In this document: in pieces, positions 52,480-63,890 of the stretch | Position numbering within the stretch: position 1 is the stretch's first letter | How the letters are laid out: each line of letters opens with the position of its first letter | NCBI GenBank assembly: GCA_038030265.1 | Contig: CM075939.1 | Span: 17,465,253 to 17,529,252, forward strand | DNA length: 64,000 nt | Reading direction: 5' to 3' | DNA from: Corythucha ciliata | Taxonomy: Eukaryota > Arthropoda > Insecta > Hemiptera > Tingidae | Notes under the pieces: generated by a model | Told to the model about the DNA's origin: nothing | Seen by the model: only the letters and a program-made list of their open reading frames with translations | Databases searched by the model: none | Position numbers and translations under genes: made by a program

Positions 52480-54870
52480 GAGCGAATGGTGCCTGATGTT
52501 CGGTCCTTAACGTGCTGCACCGAAGATAGGGCAAACGGAAACCCCTCAACCGAACATTCTTCGGTCAGACAGCCGCCTGAAGACCTTTGAATCGAACTAG
52601 TGTCATGCTATTGAAAATCAGTCGAAGTTCGGTGAAACCTGACCGAACACCTGCGGGCCTTCGAATGAAGCTCACGTTCTTCGTTCCACACGTCACCTTA
52701 TTTTCAGGCCTTCAGCGTAATGTTTGACTGAATTTCGTTTGACCAGCGACCGAAGTTCGATTTCAAATAAACCGAAACGTCATCCTGTCGGTCGTACGGC
52801 GCCTGAAGTTCATTTGGCAAATCAGTTGAAGAAATGTGGACTAGTGCGCTACTTTCAGGTTATGCTCAGCTTTCTTCGGTTGAGGCGGGGTTTCGGACGA
52901 GTTTCCTCTCTTTTGGTGGCTCCATTTCTGCGCCAAGCTTCGATTTCAAATTCTCATCATCAGAAAGTTCTACAGTGATGTTAGATCTTGCTTCTTGTTA
53001 TATTTCATGCCTGAAATAACCCAAAAAACATTTGAAATTCAAAGTGTTAAGGTTATTTCAGGGATGAAATTTGAAAAAGCAAGATCTAGCGTCACTGTAG
53101 AACTTCCTGAACATTAAAATGATTATTTGAAATCGAAGATTGTTCCGAAATTGAGCCAACATTTTGGGGAAAAGTTTAGTCGACGAGGGGTGACTGGGAA
53201 GGGATCGAAAAACTCCGTCTGAACCCCCCCCCCCCTCTTAAAAAATAAATAAAAAAAGTTCAAACAAGAGACGAAGCTCACGTTTGTTACCTACCTTGTT
53301 TCATGGGCATTTCACTGTTGATTTTTTAAAAGGAAAAGTTAAATTCAAGTTAAAAATCATGATGCCAGGCCTAAACAGAAATGAAATAGGCAAACTCAAA
53401 CTGAATTTTCAAAATTTTAATTTACGACAGTAGAAAACAAAGTACATTAGTATGATTAATAAATTAACAGTAGAACTAATAACGATAAAATAGAAATTTT
53501 AACTCCAAGTCGAGAGAAATAATACGTTTTTCCCCTCATTTCTTGGCATCACACCACACTAAGATAAGATTTCCCGTTTGAAAGTGAACAGTATGTATTG
53601 GGAAAGGGACATTCGGCTGGGTTGAAGCGAGAACAAATTATTTCTTGGGTCTTTACCACCTGACATGCGAAAAAATGATCATCGATTCGAAACCAAGAGT
53701 ATGCATTGCATCATATAACCTTTATAAAAAGCCGAAAATAATAGGTTGAAGTACCTTTTATCCGTTTTTGATCAAATCATCGAAATGAAATTTTGCGTTC
53801 GCGAAATGATTGTAATGATAGATGAAATTGTTGATACTTTCCAAACGATCCAAGTATCCCCCTTGTTGCTTGCAGCCTCCGATGCGAAGGCAATAGGGAA
53901 GAAGTCTGATTATAGCAACGAATTTCCTGCTGGTCTCGGTATTAGAAGAAGTGATTAGAAAATAATTTTAAAAGAGTCTTACCTTTTGAGGAGTTAGCAC
54001 GTCTTACTGGTAGACAGAGGACAGTGAACTTTTAAACACTTGAAACAAAAACGCACAAACTCACGAAAGGTCCGGATGCCATGGGTGGATTATGAGAGAG
54101 AATTCGTGGTTGGTCTTGTCCCCTCTCCGTTCTCTTCGGTTCCAAGAAAGGAGAAGACACCACTTTCGTGCTGACTCCAGCCGAACGGTTCACTCATTCT
54201 TCATCGGGGCCAGTGAATGAAAAAAAAGCACACACAACAAAAAGTTTGAGTAAGGGTTGCTACGGACCGAAGGTAGCGTGCAAACGAACTTAGCGAATTT
54301 GAAAGAAAAATAAAACGCTTCCTTTGTTCTTTTCGCTGGCTTCGGCTGAGTTTGCCGTGTAACTTTAAAATAAAATTTGAATTAATGAGCTCTCTTATTA
54401 TTATTTAGATGTATCAAATTATTAAGTAGCTTTTCGGTTGTGACACACTTTTCAAGACCACATTGTTAAGATCGGCTAAGTACGATAAGTCTTGAAGTTT
54501 TTCGGGTTATTCTAATACATATTGCACTATATTATGTCTCGTAGAAGAGGAAGAAGAGTTCAGTCCTGATATCTTTTCAGTTTAACTTCGATTCAACAGT
54601 CAAGATAAACCGAGCATCAGTCGGAAAGTTCCATCGCTCGAACCCTTCGGGCAACGACTTGGATATTTCGTTCGAAGTGACCAGTTGACCGAACTTTCGG
54701 CCCAGGTATTCGTGCTGAAATTGCCTGAAACTCAGTTCACTAATCTTGCACAATTATTTTTGGCCCGAAAATTATTTGTTAGTGTGAAATCAGTCTTATC
54801 TTCAGCTTCTGCTCTACCGAAAAAACAGCCCGTTGACCGAAAAATCGTTCGGTTCAAAAGTAATTCTCGT
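52480..54870. repeat. Region flanked by ACCGAA/TTCGGT word clusters
   Basis: The word GACCGAA or TTCGGTC, with variants CCGAAC and CGAAGTTC, recurs densely at 52498-52870 and at 54120-54860, separated by about 1.3 kb that is nearly free of it. This is the layout seen for the subterminal words of the hAT element at 43029, on a larger scale. Exact ends were not found. Confidence 0.45.
52938..53139. mobile_element. Hairpin MITE with ~90-bp arms
   Basis: CTTCGATTTCAAA, GAAAGTTCTACAGTGA and AGATCTTGCTT on the left mirror AAGCAAGATCT, TCACTGTAGAACTTCC and TTTGAAATCGAAG on the right; centre ACCCAAAAAACATTTG. No TTAA or TA target was confirmed. Confidence 0.65.
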
Positions 54871-54944
54871 CGGCTCAGCTCATTTTTCTCACTGTATACT
54901 AATAGAGTTTCCCATTAGCACAAAATTCGACATTTGGCCATGAG

Positions 54945-55015
54945 TTCATTTCCACCGGTCGTCTCTTATTTTACGTTAATTGCAGAATTTCATACAAATA
55001 GGAAACGCTGTAAGT
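54945..55015. repeat. Repeat H, copy 6 (partial)
   Basis: CATTTCCACCGGTCGTCTC then GCAGAATTTCATACAAATAG and GGAAACGC. Confidence 0.5.
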
Positions 55016-55019
55016 GTTT

Positions 55020-56505
55020 TATATTCAAAGATTTGGGGTGGGGGCACGCTCAAAATGAAGTGAAGAACCCCAACATCACCCCTTCGTAGACGGAGACTAT
55101 GACGGTAACACAGACATTTCAAAATTGGGCTGCATCGACAGATCTGCACTATAGTTCAACTAAATACTTGTGCCCATGAAAAATAGAACTCGCGAATTAT
55201 TATGGGATTGCCTGCTGAGAAGTTCATCTCCCTAAGATATACTTAAACGATCTGTCAAAAATAATCGTGAAAACCTCCATGATTCCTCAGCGAGTACTTT
55301 TTTATCTCCTCAAAGTAACGATTGGGAAGGGGGAAATGTAGAGACATCATTTCTTGCTTCACATTTTCTATCAGTGCGCTCCCACTATTTCTTATCTGTG
55401 CTCACTGGAATTAGGTCACCATTCGTCTACCTTCTTGAAGACACGGGGACCTCTACTAACGTATAGAAAATAATAACGAAAGATGCGGGTGGAAGTTCAG
55501 AAAGCTTGTAGTAACGGGTGACAAAAGTAAAGACCTATTGATTTCAAATGAAGAGCAAATATTTTTTCTTCACTGACTGTCTTTGATTTTGAAATGCTAA
55601 CTCGTGGTTGACAGGTGGGGTTGACGTATCTTCCGCATTTTTAATTAACTCGGCTGCCCTCGCTGTCATGTCCAGCTTCCATATAATAAACTTTCTTTTA
55701 CAATTTCTTGCTTCACGACTGTATTGTGATGAAAACACTTTACGAGTCTATACCCTTACCCAATACTAAAGAAAATTGAAAACTGTCAATAATCATTCTG
55801 AAAAGAGTTGCTCTTTTGAAAATAAGTGCTTCGGAAGTGTTGAACGTTGAGCGTTGACTTTTCCTGCCATCATAACACTGATTTTAAATTTGTTATTGAT
55901 CGAGAAGGACTGGGTAGGAACACGTCTTCTGCAAACAAAGTTGATTACAAAAGAATCAAATTGAGAATGAAACGATAAAATGATAGAGAGGGGAAAGAAT
56001 TGAAAAAAAGGATGAAGTAAATTTTCCTAGGGCTCAGATTGGAGAGGGATGAAAAGTTAGCATTCCGACACCCACTACTCCTTTCATAGCTCTCCTTTTT
56101 CCTTCTCACTTCGTTATTTAAGAGCCTGTGAAAACCTCATGTTTTGGTATGGGTAGAAGGCAAAGAACGTCAAGGCGGAGTGCAACAGAGGAGGAGGCTG
56201 GAGATTTCTTTTCCCCTTTCCACTTCATGTAATTGAATCCTGAGTCTACGCGCTGACAAGAAGGATTTATGTAGGACCGATAATGGACGGTGGAAACTTT
56301 AGTTGTGGCACTCAAACGCTTGGAACGGTTTTAAAAGAGAGAAAACGGATGAAGTTACTTGCTCACCCCTATTTCAGACACACCAACGCACAATTTCGTG
56401 TAGTGTGTGTTGTTGCCTAACTAAAAAGTAAGAGGACGTGTTGCGCGTTTCGTTGCCTAACAAAAACAGACTAGCCGTATTTCTTCTAACCAAAACACAA
56501 TCACG
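55020..56505. other. No gene seen
   Basis: Less repetitive than the rest of the window. Short frames (55544-55738 and 56118-56315, both minus) lack motifs. CGTTGCCTAAC occurs twice near 56411 and 56451. Confidence 0.4.
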
Positions 56506-56509
56506 TTAA

Positions 56510-56678
56510 GCCCGGTCCTCACGTTTAAACTTATCATCAGTCATTCTATTAATTTATTGGTTCAAATCTGTTTCTACAGCCGATTCAGTCAAAAATTAAG
56601 CTGTGAAAACAGATTTGAACACGTTTATTGATTAATAGCAAGACTGACGATAAGTTAGTGTGATCGTGTTTATCGGGC
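56510..56678. mobile_element. TTAA-type hairpin MITE, family E
   Basis: GCCCGGTCCTCACGTTTAAAC at left after TTAA (56506); ACACTAACTTATCGTCAGTC-type complement and TATCGGGCTTA at right. TTCAAATCTGTTT and AAACAGATTTGAA form the inner stem. The right target reads TTAC. Confidence 0.65.
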
Positions 56679-56689
56679 TTACGGCGAAA

Positions 56690-58690
56690 TTGTTCACTTG
56701 GATAGTCTTTAAACTAGCCATGCGTCCCGATATTTTACGAGCCAACGCGAGATGACCAAATAACTACCAGCTTTGGCTTGTTTATTAACGAACTGGATAC
56801 GTAAAACCAACGTTTGTTGGATAACCTATACTCGTTTCTTACACAACTACCATCATTTATGGTAATTTTGTCAAACTAACCGCAAACCGCGCTGAATAAA
56901 AATCACTATCAGGCTGCCTATTCCATTCTGTAAATAGAAATCATCATGTTTTTTATAGCAATATACGTGTATTCCATTTATTTTTTTGAACAATATTTGA
57001 TACGAAAAACATATTGCACTCTAGTTAGGTACCCAGGCGAAGGGAAGTACTCCGTTAAAAACTTTTCGTACTTTTCTGGGAAAACACAACTCTGAGGGGT
57101 ATCCATTAGATTAGCACAGCTTTGGATCAATGGAGTATTATAATGAAATATTATAATAAATTAAAGAATTATGAAGTATTATAATACGCATACAAAATGT
57201 GATTGTACATGATATGAACTCAAAATTATTCATTAACTCTCCTCTTCAGCCATTATCAATTATTACGCACGACGAATTCAGCGTGCATAACAAAAGCAAT
57301 TACACACGCTGAATACTCGTTTAAATTCTTTCATTACGACAAACCGTACAGAAACATTGCCACTCTAGCTTAGTAGTGTGCGCTGTTGCCAATTTCGGAG
57401 CAAACCCCCCTTTTTAATATCGGAGTTCGTATTGACAATGTTTAGTGGAAAAGGAATGCTCATATAATGTACGTGCACGTGTATAAGTGAGAAGAACGTG
57501 AAGGAGACCTTGAATCTTCTTCCTGGTCTCAAAAAAAATGTTTTCCTGCGATCGCTCGTAAATAAGGGTTTTAAGTAGATGTTCAGCGTGCGTAACGACC
57601 TACTTTACCACATGCTGTGTGGGCGGTAAAGATTGAAGAAGTGTGAAGGGAGAGTGGAACCGCCAGGTGGAATTAAAATTATTTAAAAAATGACCGCAGT
57701 CAGCTGATCATTTTGGTGGAAGGATTGAGGAAGTGAAGTCTGCAGTGCTTGCTCTCACGCGCTGCTTTTGTTTCTTCTACTTGATTTCCGTCAAATGGAG
57801 TTTTGCGGCAGACGGGAGATTCTACAGAACAAGTTAAATTAAATAATTAAATGAATTTAAAAATCTCCGTGCAATCGTGGAAAAAATAACGTACGATACT
57901 GGGGCATAAAATCGCATTATGAACTCGGCCAATTATGGCTTCACTTGACTTCGTCTCGTGCCACAAACATCGCTCCTCGTTCGTAAAACACTCCTTTACG
58001 CCTATACGTATCGTAATATACTATTAAAAATCATGGAATCACGTGTGTTGATTATCAGTTGTGTCGGGAAAAAAGTGAAAATTGTATTGCAAAAAGACCT
58101 CATTATATCTTCAAATAAAATATCTCGCTGGTAATAAGCCTATAATGAGGCCGTATAAGTTCTACTTATTCAATAGAATCACTGTGTCCACCAAAGCATA
58201 ATACTTTTTCTTCACGTCATTTTCGCTCATTTTGAGTTCTAGCTGTATAGGCACCTGACTTTGCAGCTTTAGCTCTAGCATCTATATACGACAGTCTTCT
58301 TCATCTTAATACGACTTGTGGCGACTCCATAAAACATGATTCGTCACACATGTATAGCAAACTATACTGGGGTTACACTAGTGTAGAAAATCTGCTGATT
58401 AGGAGCGACTTCGTATACCATTTTATGGTAATCACTCGTTACAGGGGAGAGTGGTACTCGTTAGAAGGAAGAGGTAGTTTGCCGATAGTAGTTACGAGCC
58501 TCTAATCAAGAATGATGTTTACCAAATTTTGTTGAAATCGGAGGAATAATAATGCGTCAGTAATTTTTAATAAACCTCGAGACGGCTGAAAATTGGGCTA
58601 AAACGTTGCCCGAGAACTTTTCTTAGAGGGGGGGATGTGACTGGCAGAAAGATTCGACGGGTTTAAAATTTTTAATGCATGACGTCGTGA
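56690..58690. other. No gene seen
   Basis: AT-rich. Weak inverted words (GACGAATTCAGCGTGCATAA with ACACACGCTGAATACTCG near 57269-57318; AGACCTCATTATA with TATAATGAGGCC near 58107-58152) suggest eroded MITEs. No coding signature. Confidence 0.4.
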
Positions 58691-58858
58691 GTAGGTACTG
58701 GGGGCCTGTTCTGTAAAGTTAACAACAGTTGAAAACAACACTTGACATCAACATTCAATAGTGATGACGTCACCTTGAGATGTTCTGTAAGAAACAACAC
58801 CACTTGATATGTCTTTATACGTCATGAGTTAGGATTTGGTGTTGGTATCAAAACAGCA

Positions 58859-60085
58859 CCTCCGGGTAGTGTTGAAACGATACCAACAAAGTATCGATAC
58901 TTTACTCATTTGAAGTATCGAATGAGAAGTATCGAATGGTACTTGCTATCGGATGAAAAGTATCGATACTCATATAACTTGTTTACAGTATCGTATAAAA
59001 AGTATCGATATATTCTCGGTATCGGTACAGAAGTACCGATACCAAAAGAACTTGGTATTGATTCAAAAGTATCGATACTTTAGTGGTATCGATTAAGCAA
59101 CCTTGCAATAAAACCCCTCTACCACCAACCAACAAAAGCACTACCATCTCTAATGATTTTTCGAGTCGTCAATCACTACTCCCTTATACAAATACAGATT
59201 CATTTTAATTGAAACACAATGACTACTTAAGCTCGATGCACGCTATGCAACTTTTGAAATAGGATTGCCTATCGGTTTTAAAAATTATCCGGTCACTACC
59301 GGGGACCATAATATTTCCTTTCGACCTCCAAATAAATAGCAATCATGCTACGATAAATGCATAGTGTGCACCGAGCTTATAACTCTCTTACGTAACCGAT
59401 ACTTTCACAAAACCGAATGAATATACCCGATACCGAATATCTACTCAATTGAATCAATACCTATTCGATACCGAGTAGAAGTACTCATTTGAAACGATAC
59501 CCATTCGATACCGAGTATTTACTTGTTTAATCAATACCCATTCGATACCGAGTAAAAGTACTCGAATGGGTATTGATTGAAACAAGTAATTACTCGGTAT
59601 CGAATGGGTATTTTTTCGGTGTCGTTTCAAATGAGTACATATACTCGGTATCGAATGGGTACTGATTCAAGCGAGTAAATACTTGGTATCGAATGGGTAT
59701 CGTTTCAATTGAGTACTTTTACTCGGTATCGGATGGGTATTGATTCAGTATCGTACTAGTTTTAATCAATAGCCATTTGATACCAATTGAAGTACTCATT
59801 TCAAACGGTACGTTTCAGATGCCGGGAGTTTACTTGTTATATTAATTTTAAAAATTAAAAATAAAAAATAAAAAATACTCGGTATTGATTAAAAAGTGTC
59901 GAATCGTACTCAGTATCGAATGAAAATTATCGATTCCTGAAGTACTCATTTTCCAGTATCTAGTCAAAGTATCGAAATGGTACCTGTTATCAAAAATAGT
60001 ATCGATACCAAAACAACTGTGTATCGATTGAAAAGTATAGATACTTTACTTCATTTACTGGTATCGATTCAACACTACCTGGGGG
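58859..60085. mobile_element. hAT-like element built of TATCGATA words
   Basis: Left end TAGTGTTGAAACGATACC at 58867, right end GGTATCGATTCAACACTA ending 60077; the flanking 8-mers CCTCCGGG and CCTGGGGG agree at 6 of 8. Most of the 1.2 kb is made of GTATCGATAC and GATACCGAGTA words in both orientations (for example GTATCGAATGGGTAT repeated at 59554-59740). A TTAA hairpin MITE is nested at 59231. No transposase. Confidence 0.7.
59231..59376. mobile_element. TTAA hairpin MITE, family F, nested in hAT-like element
   Basis: GCTCGATGCACGCTATGCAA after TTAA at left; GCATAGTGTGCACCGAGC then TTAT at right. Loop contains CCGGTCACTACCGGGGACC. Confidence 0.7.
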
Positions 60086-61037
60086 GTGATGTTAATGTCA
60101 CCGGCAGTTGATAAGAAGGAAGGATTATTCAATCTGCGTAATTTTTTGAGTTTATTTCTTGAATTAAGTGTTGACTTTGTTTTCCATCATTGTCATTTGA
60201 TGCCGCTAGCTGTAACAGAGGGTAGCATTGTGTTTTGTCGAGTGTGGACGTGGAAAAGTGACCCTAAACTCAGACGTTACCGCCTCCCACAACTTTTTCG
60301 TAACCGCTATGGATTGAGTGCCATAGTGACACATCCGCGTATTTGTAACGCGTAAATGGCTGATGTCAAGGGAAACTCGTGATCTAGGGGCCCGTCCCAA
60401 CGAACAAGGACCTCGGGGATACGATCAACAAAACTAAAGGGCCTAACCTCCTCGTATGGCGACATTCTTATCTTAAGAAAAATGGAAAATAATGTCTTTT
60501 CAAGCGATCTCATACAGTAAGTTGCTTATTTTTTACGTCTATCCATAGTTGGATTGACTTTTTTTCTCGAATTACTAGGATGAATGCCCAGAGATTGCGG
60601 TTCTCCTATTGCTATTATTTTCGTCCTTATGTAGCACTGAGACTTCTTCAGTCATATCTGATAGATCGGGACGCATATTCGAACGAAGTCTGATTGATGT
60701 GTTCATTGCATCCAAATAAATTCATTATTGTTTATGGAAGTTTGTTCTTACAGAACACCAACACACAAAACGATCTCGACATGTAGAAAACGACAGTTGA
60801 TAACAACACCACAATCGACTGTCGCTATCAACTGTCGTTTTGACTATTGCTAACTTTACAGAACAGGCCCCCTGGTCTCGAAAAATTCTATCGCCCCAGT
60901 TTAAGTTATTTTAACATGGCCTAAAAAAATATTTCTTCTTTTCTCACTTAAACATTCTGTTCTAGAAATTGGGCTATAGAGCTCCGCTGTGCAGGGGCGG
61001 TTTTAGGGTAAAATGTTCTGAGGGGCTTCAGCCTTGA

Positions 61038-61152
61038 TAGTGATGCACGAGACCGAGACGAGACTTGAGTGGTCTCGGTCTCGCTCATGAGAGGTTGGTC
61101 TCGGTCTCGATCATGAAAAGTCAGTCTCGAAAGTCTCGGTCTCGTCTCGAAA
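61038..61152. mobile_element. hAT-like end with GAGACC word array
   Basis: Starts TAGTGATGCACGAGACCGAG and continues as GGTCTCGGTCTCG, AGTCTCG and GGTCTCGTCTCG words. The start matches TAGGGGTGCACGCGGGACG (43029) outside the word. No opposite end in the window. Confidence 0.5.
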
Positions 61153-61199
61153 AGTTAAAGGCGCAAATTCAAAGTATGTGTGATTCTCGCCTCAATGAT

Positions 61200-62245
61200 T
61201 ACAGCTTTAAAAATACAGATACAGATTTAAAAATAGAGCTAATTTGCGGCAAAAGTAAACAAAAAGCTCTAATGCGATGCTGAAACTGGGAAAGCGCTAA
61301 TTCGTGGACACATGTGATACAACCATAAAGCCCACTTATTCACGGCTAAAACTGAGACAAACTGCTAAACCCCACTTAAAATCAATGTAAAACACTCATT
61401 CGCAGCTAAAATGGAGACGAATGTTTTATAAAAGTGGCTAATGTTGGCAAAAAGCGCTTATTAGGAACTAAAGTGGAGAAATAAGCTATAGATAATTTGA
61501 GATAATGCGCTAATTTACACCTAAGCTAAAGGAATGTGGGTTTTTCGGCTAAAATCAAAAAAATTAAGAAATGATCCACCGCTAAAATTGGGAAAATAAT
61601 TTGCGGCTAGAATGAGAAAAAGCGCTATTTCACGGCAAAAATAGAGAAAAGGCGCTAATGCGAATAGCTAAAATAGAGAAAAACGCTAATTCACGGATTT
61701 TGTGAAAATCCTCGAATTCGAAGCTGAAATTGAGGTAAAGCGGTTATTCGCAGGTGAAGATCACGGCTAAAATTCAGGAATAATTTTCAGCTAAAATGAA
61801 ATGAACAAAAAACCGCTTATTCACGGATCAATTTTTAAAAAATCCGCTAATTCGTGACAAAGTTGAGGAAACGCTGTAACTCGCAGCTAAAAAGGTGACG
61901 GAACTCTAATGCGCATGACTGAGAAGTGAAGAAAAACGCTAAAATTGGAAACTAAAATGGAGGTAAAGAGCCCATTCGCTGCTAAAATTGAGAAACTTCT
62001 TATAAGTGGACAAGAAGCTGATGCACATTTACTGCATGAAACGGATTTAAACGATAAATAGCGGATCAATTTGAGAAAATCCGCTAATTCACGGCTAAAA
62101 TGGAGAAAACGCGTATTCGCGACTGAAATTGAGAAACAATTCGCAACTTAATTGAGAAAAAGTGATTAGATCGCGGTGAAAATAGGAAAACATTGCTAAA
62201 ATTTCTGGGGGAAAATGGCTGAAAATTGAGAAAACGCTAATTTTC
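61200..62245 (+). repeat. R30 array, largest block (~35 diverged units)
   Basis: Units near CGCTAATTCACGGCTAAAAT followed by GGAGAAAAA, such as AAACGCTAATTCACGG and GCGGCTAGAATGAGAAAAAG. Period close to 30 with many indels. It directly follows the hAT-like end. Confidence 0.75.
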
Positions 62246-62269
62246 GTTTCCTACGGAGGCAGGTCTTAG

Positions 62270-63090
62270 GTAATTTTCTAACTTGACTCATTTGGCAGAC
62301 TTTTGGAGCTAAATACGCATATGAGCGTCTGTCAAGGGGCGATTCAAATAGATAGTCAAATTCCTTAAATTTGGTACTCGAATAAGCCGGATGAACTTGA
62401 ACAATTGACTTGTCTCATTTGACGTGTATTATGGAGCTGAATCTGAATACTAGCGTCGGTCGGCGACTGGGTTCATGCCCCAAATTCAGGGATTTACCGC
62501 TGAGGCCAAACGCGCCGCCGCACATGTTCGTATTCAGGTTCAAAATATCTGAGTTCTTGAGGTTAATTCATACCCCAAGCAACTGAGCAGGGCAAACGCC
62601 CCTGGCAGACACTCATATCCGTATTCAACTCCAATAGCCTACTAAATTAGCAATTTTGTAAGACTATGTTCTTTCATCTAATTCGTGTCCCAAATTTAGG
62701 GAATTTAACTGGCCACAGAGGGAAAATGCCCCATACAGACGCCGATACACGCTCCTATTTGGCTCCATACAACCTGTCAAATGAGTCCAGTTACCTACAT
62801 AATTAAGTTGTTCCGGTTAATTCACGTCCCAAAATCGGAGAATACTATCTCCTGCTAAGGGCAAACGCCAGTGGCAGACGGCGGCAAACGCTCATATTCG
62901 TATTCGTTTCCATGAAACTCGCCGAATGAGACCACATTTACATGATTAATTCCATTCGCAGTTAATCATTGTCCCAAATTTGAAGAATTTGACTGGCCGC
63001 CGAGGCAGACGCTCATATTCGTATTCAGCTCCACAAAGCCTGTCAAGTGAGACAGTTTCAGGATTCATTTTCAGGTTCTTCCGGTAGAAT
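62270..63090. repeat. ~165-bp satellite, two inverted units then four or more direct
   Basis: Direct units carry TGTCCCAAATTTAGGGAATT, GGGCAAACGCC, GGCAGACGCTCATATTCGTA, TCAGCTCCA and TGTCAAATGAG in that order. Before 62460 the same words occur complemented (TCATTTGGCAGA, TGGAGCTAAATACGCATATG, GAGCGTCTGTC), so the array changes orientation near 62470. Units are strongly diverged. Confidence 0.7.
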
Positions 63091-63169
63091 GGGACTGTCG
63101 CTAGCTCTTGGTCTAATAATGATTACCTATATGCCGTGATGTAGTTCTAAACCTAATATTCTTGCATAG

Positions 63170-63760
63170 AATTGCGAAAAAACGCTCATTCGTGGCCAAA
63201 ATTAAAAAAAAAACAATCGCGGTTTATTTTTAGGTCAAAATTGAGACAAAACACGAATTGAAACAAATGAAACAATTGAAACAAAACAGTTTTGGGTTTT
63301 TCTTCTTCTACTTCTTCATTTCCTGAGCTTTCGGCTTTTTGTGCTTAGAAATAGTAGTGGAAGTAGAAGAATAAAAAAGTCAAAACACTAAAAATAAAAT
63401 ATTTATCAAGTTGTGTGGCTTAAAAACTAATAATGTTAATAACTATTCATCTTCTTCTTCTTTGATTTGTCTCATCCCTCTCCCTCGCCTGATAATCTTG
63501 AAAAATTTCTCAAATTTTGCCGCCCTTCAAAATTTGTCACCCAGAGCTATAGCACAGGTGGTCCCTTGACATGATCCTACCCTGTATCCGATACACCATC
63601 GAGGCGCAAAATGAACAACGCAACTCAATAAATTAAGTTACTCCGTCTTCTGCTTCCCTGTTAGGTAGAGAAAACAATAATAATAATTATTAGTACTGTT
63701 GTATGAACCTGATAATGTTTGTGAGAATTTGAACCGACCGAGTTGACATGGGGAAAAAAA
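63170..63760. other. No gene seen; residual R30 units
   Basis: A few R30-like units (AAAAACGCTCATTCGTGGCC) to about 63245, then AT-rich sequence with CTTCTTCTACTTCTTC and its complement GAAGTAGAAGAAT forming a loose hairpin near 63300-63375. Confidence 0.4.
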
Positions 63761-63764
63761 ATTG

Positions 63765-63890
63765 TTTTCCTACACCCCGCCTGGAATCAGCCTCTTACGC
63801 ACGTTCAAATCCAGCTGTGAGTGCGGAATTGATGCCATTCCGCACGCTCCACTGTTATGGAAGTCGCCAATATGTTGAAAAAAAGCCGCT
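63765..63890. mobile_element. MITE family C, copy 2 (inverted, partial)
   Basis: TTTTCCTACACCCCGCCTGG and GAATCAGCCTCTTACGCACG match the complement of 22391-22460; GTGCGGAATTGATG and ATTCCGCACGC follow. It lacks about 45 bp relative to copy 1 and its other end. Confidence 0.65.

Larger units (their letters stand above)
58700..60872. mobile_element. TIR element (GGGGGCCTGTTCTG ends) split by a hAT-like element
   Basis: Starts GGGGGCCTGTTCTGTAAAGT and ends with its complement (22 bases exact, then weaker). About 960 bp of its own sequence flanks the nested 1.2-kb hAT-like insertion. The right part contains the plus frame at 60086-60355 with no recognised motif. The ends resemble the GGGGCC MITE at 51043 in layout. 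Its target duplication was not resolved. Confidence 0.65.
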
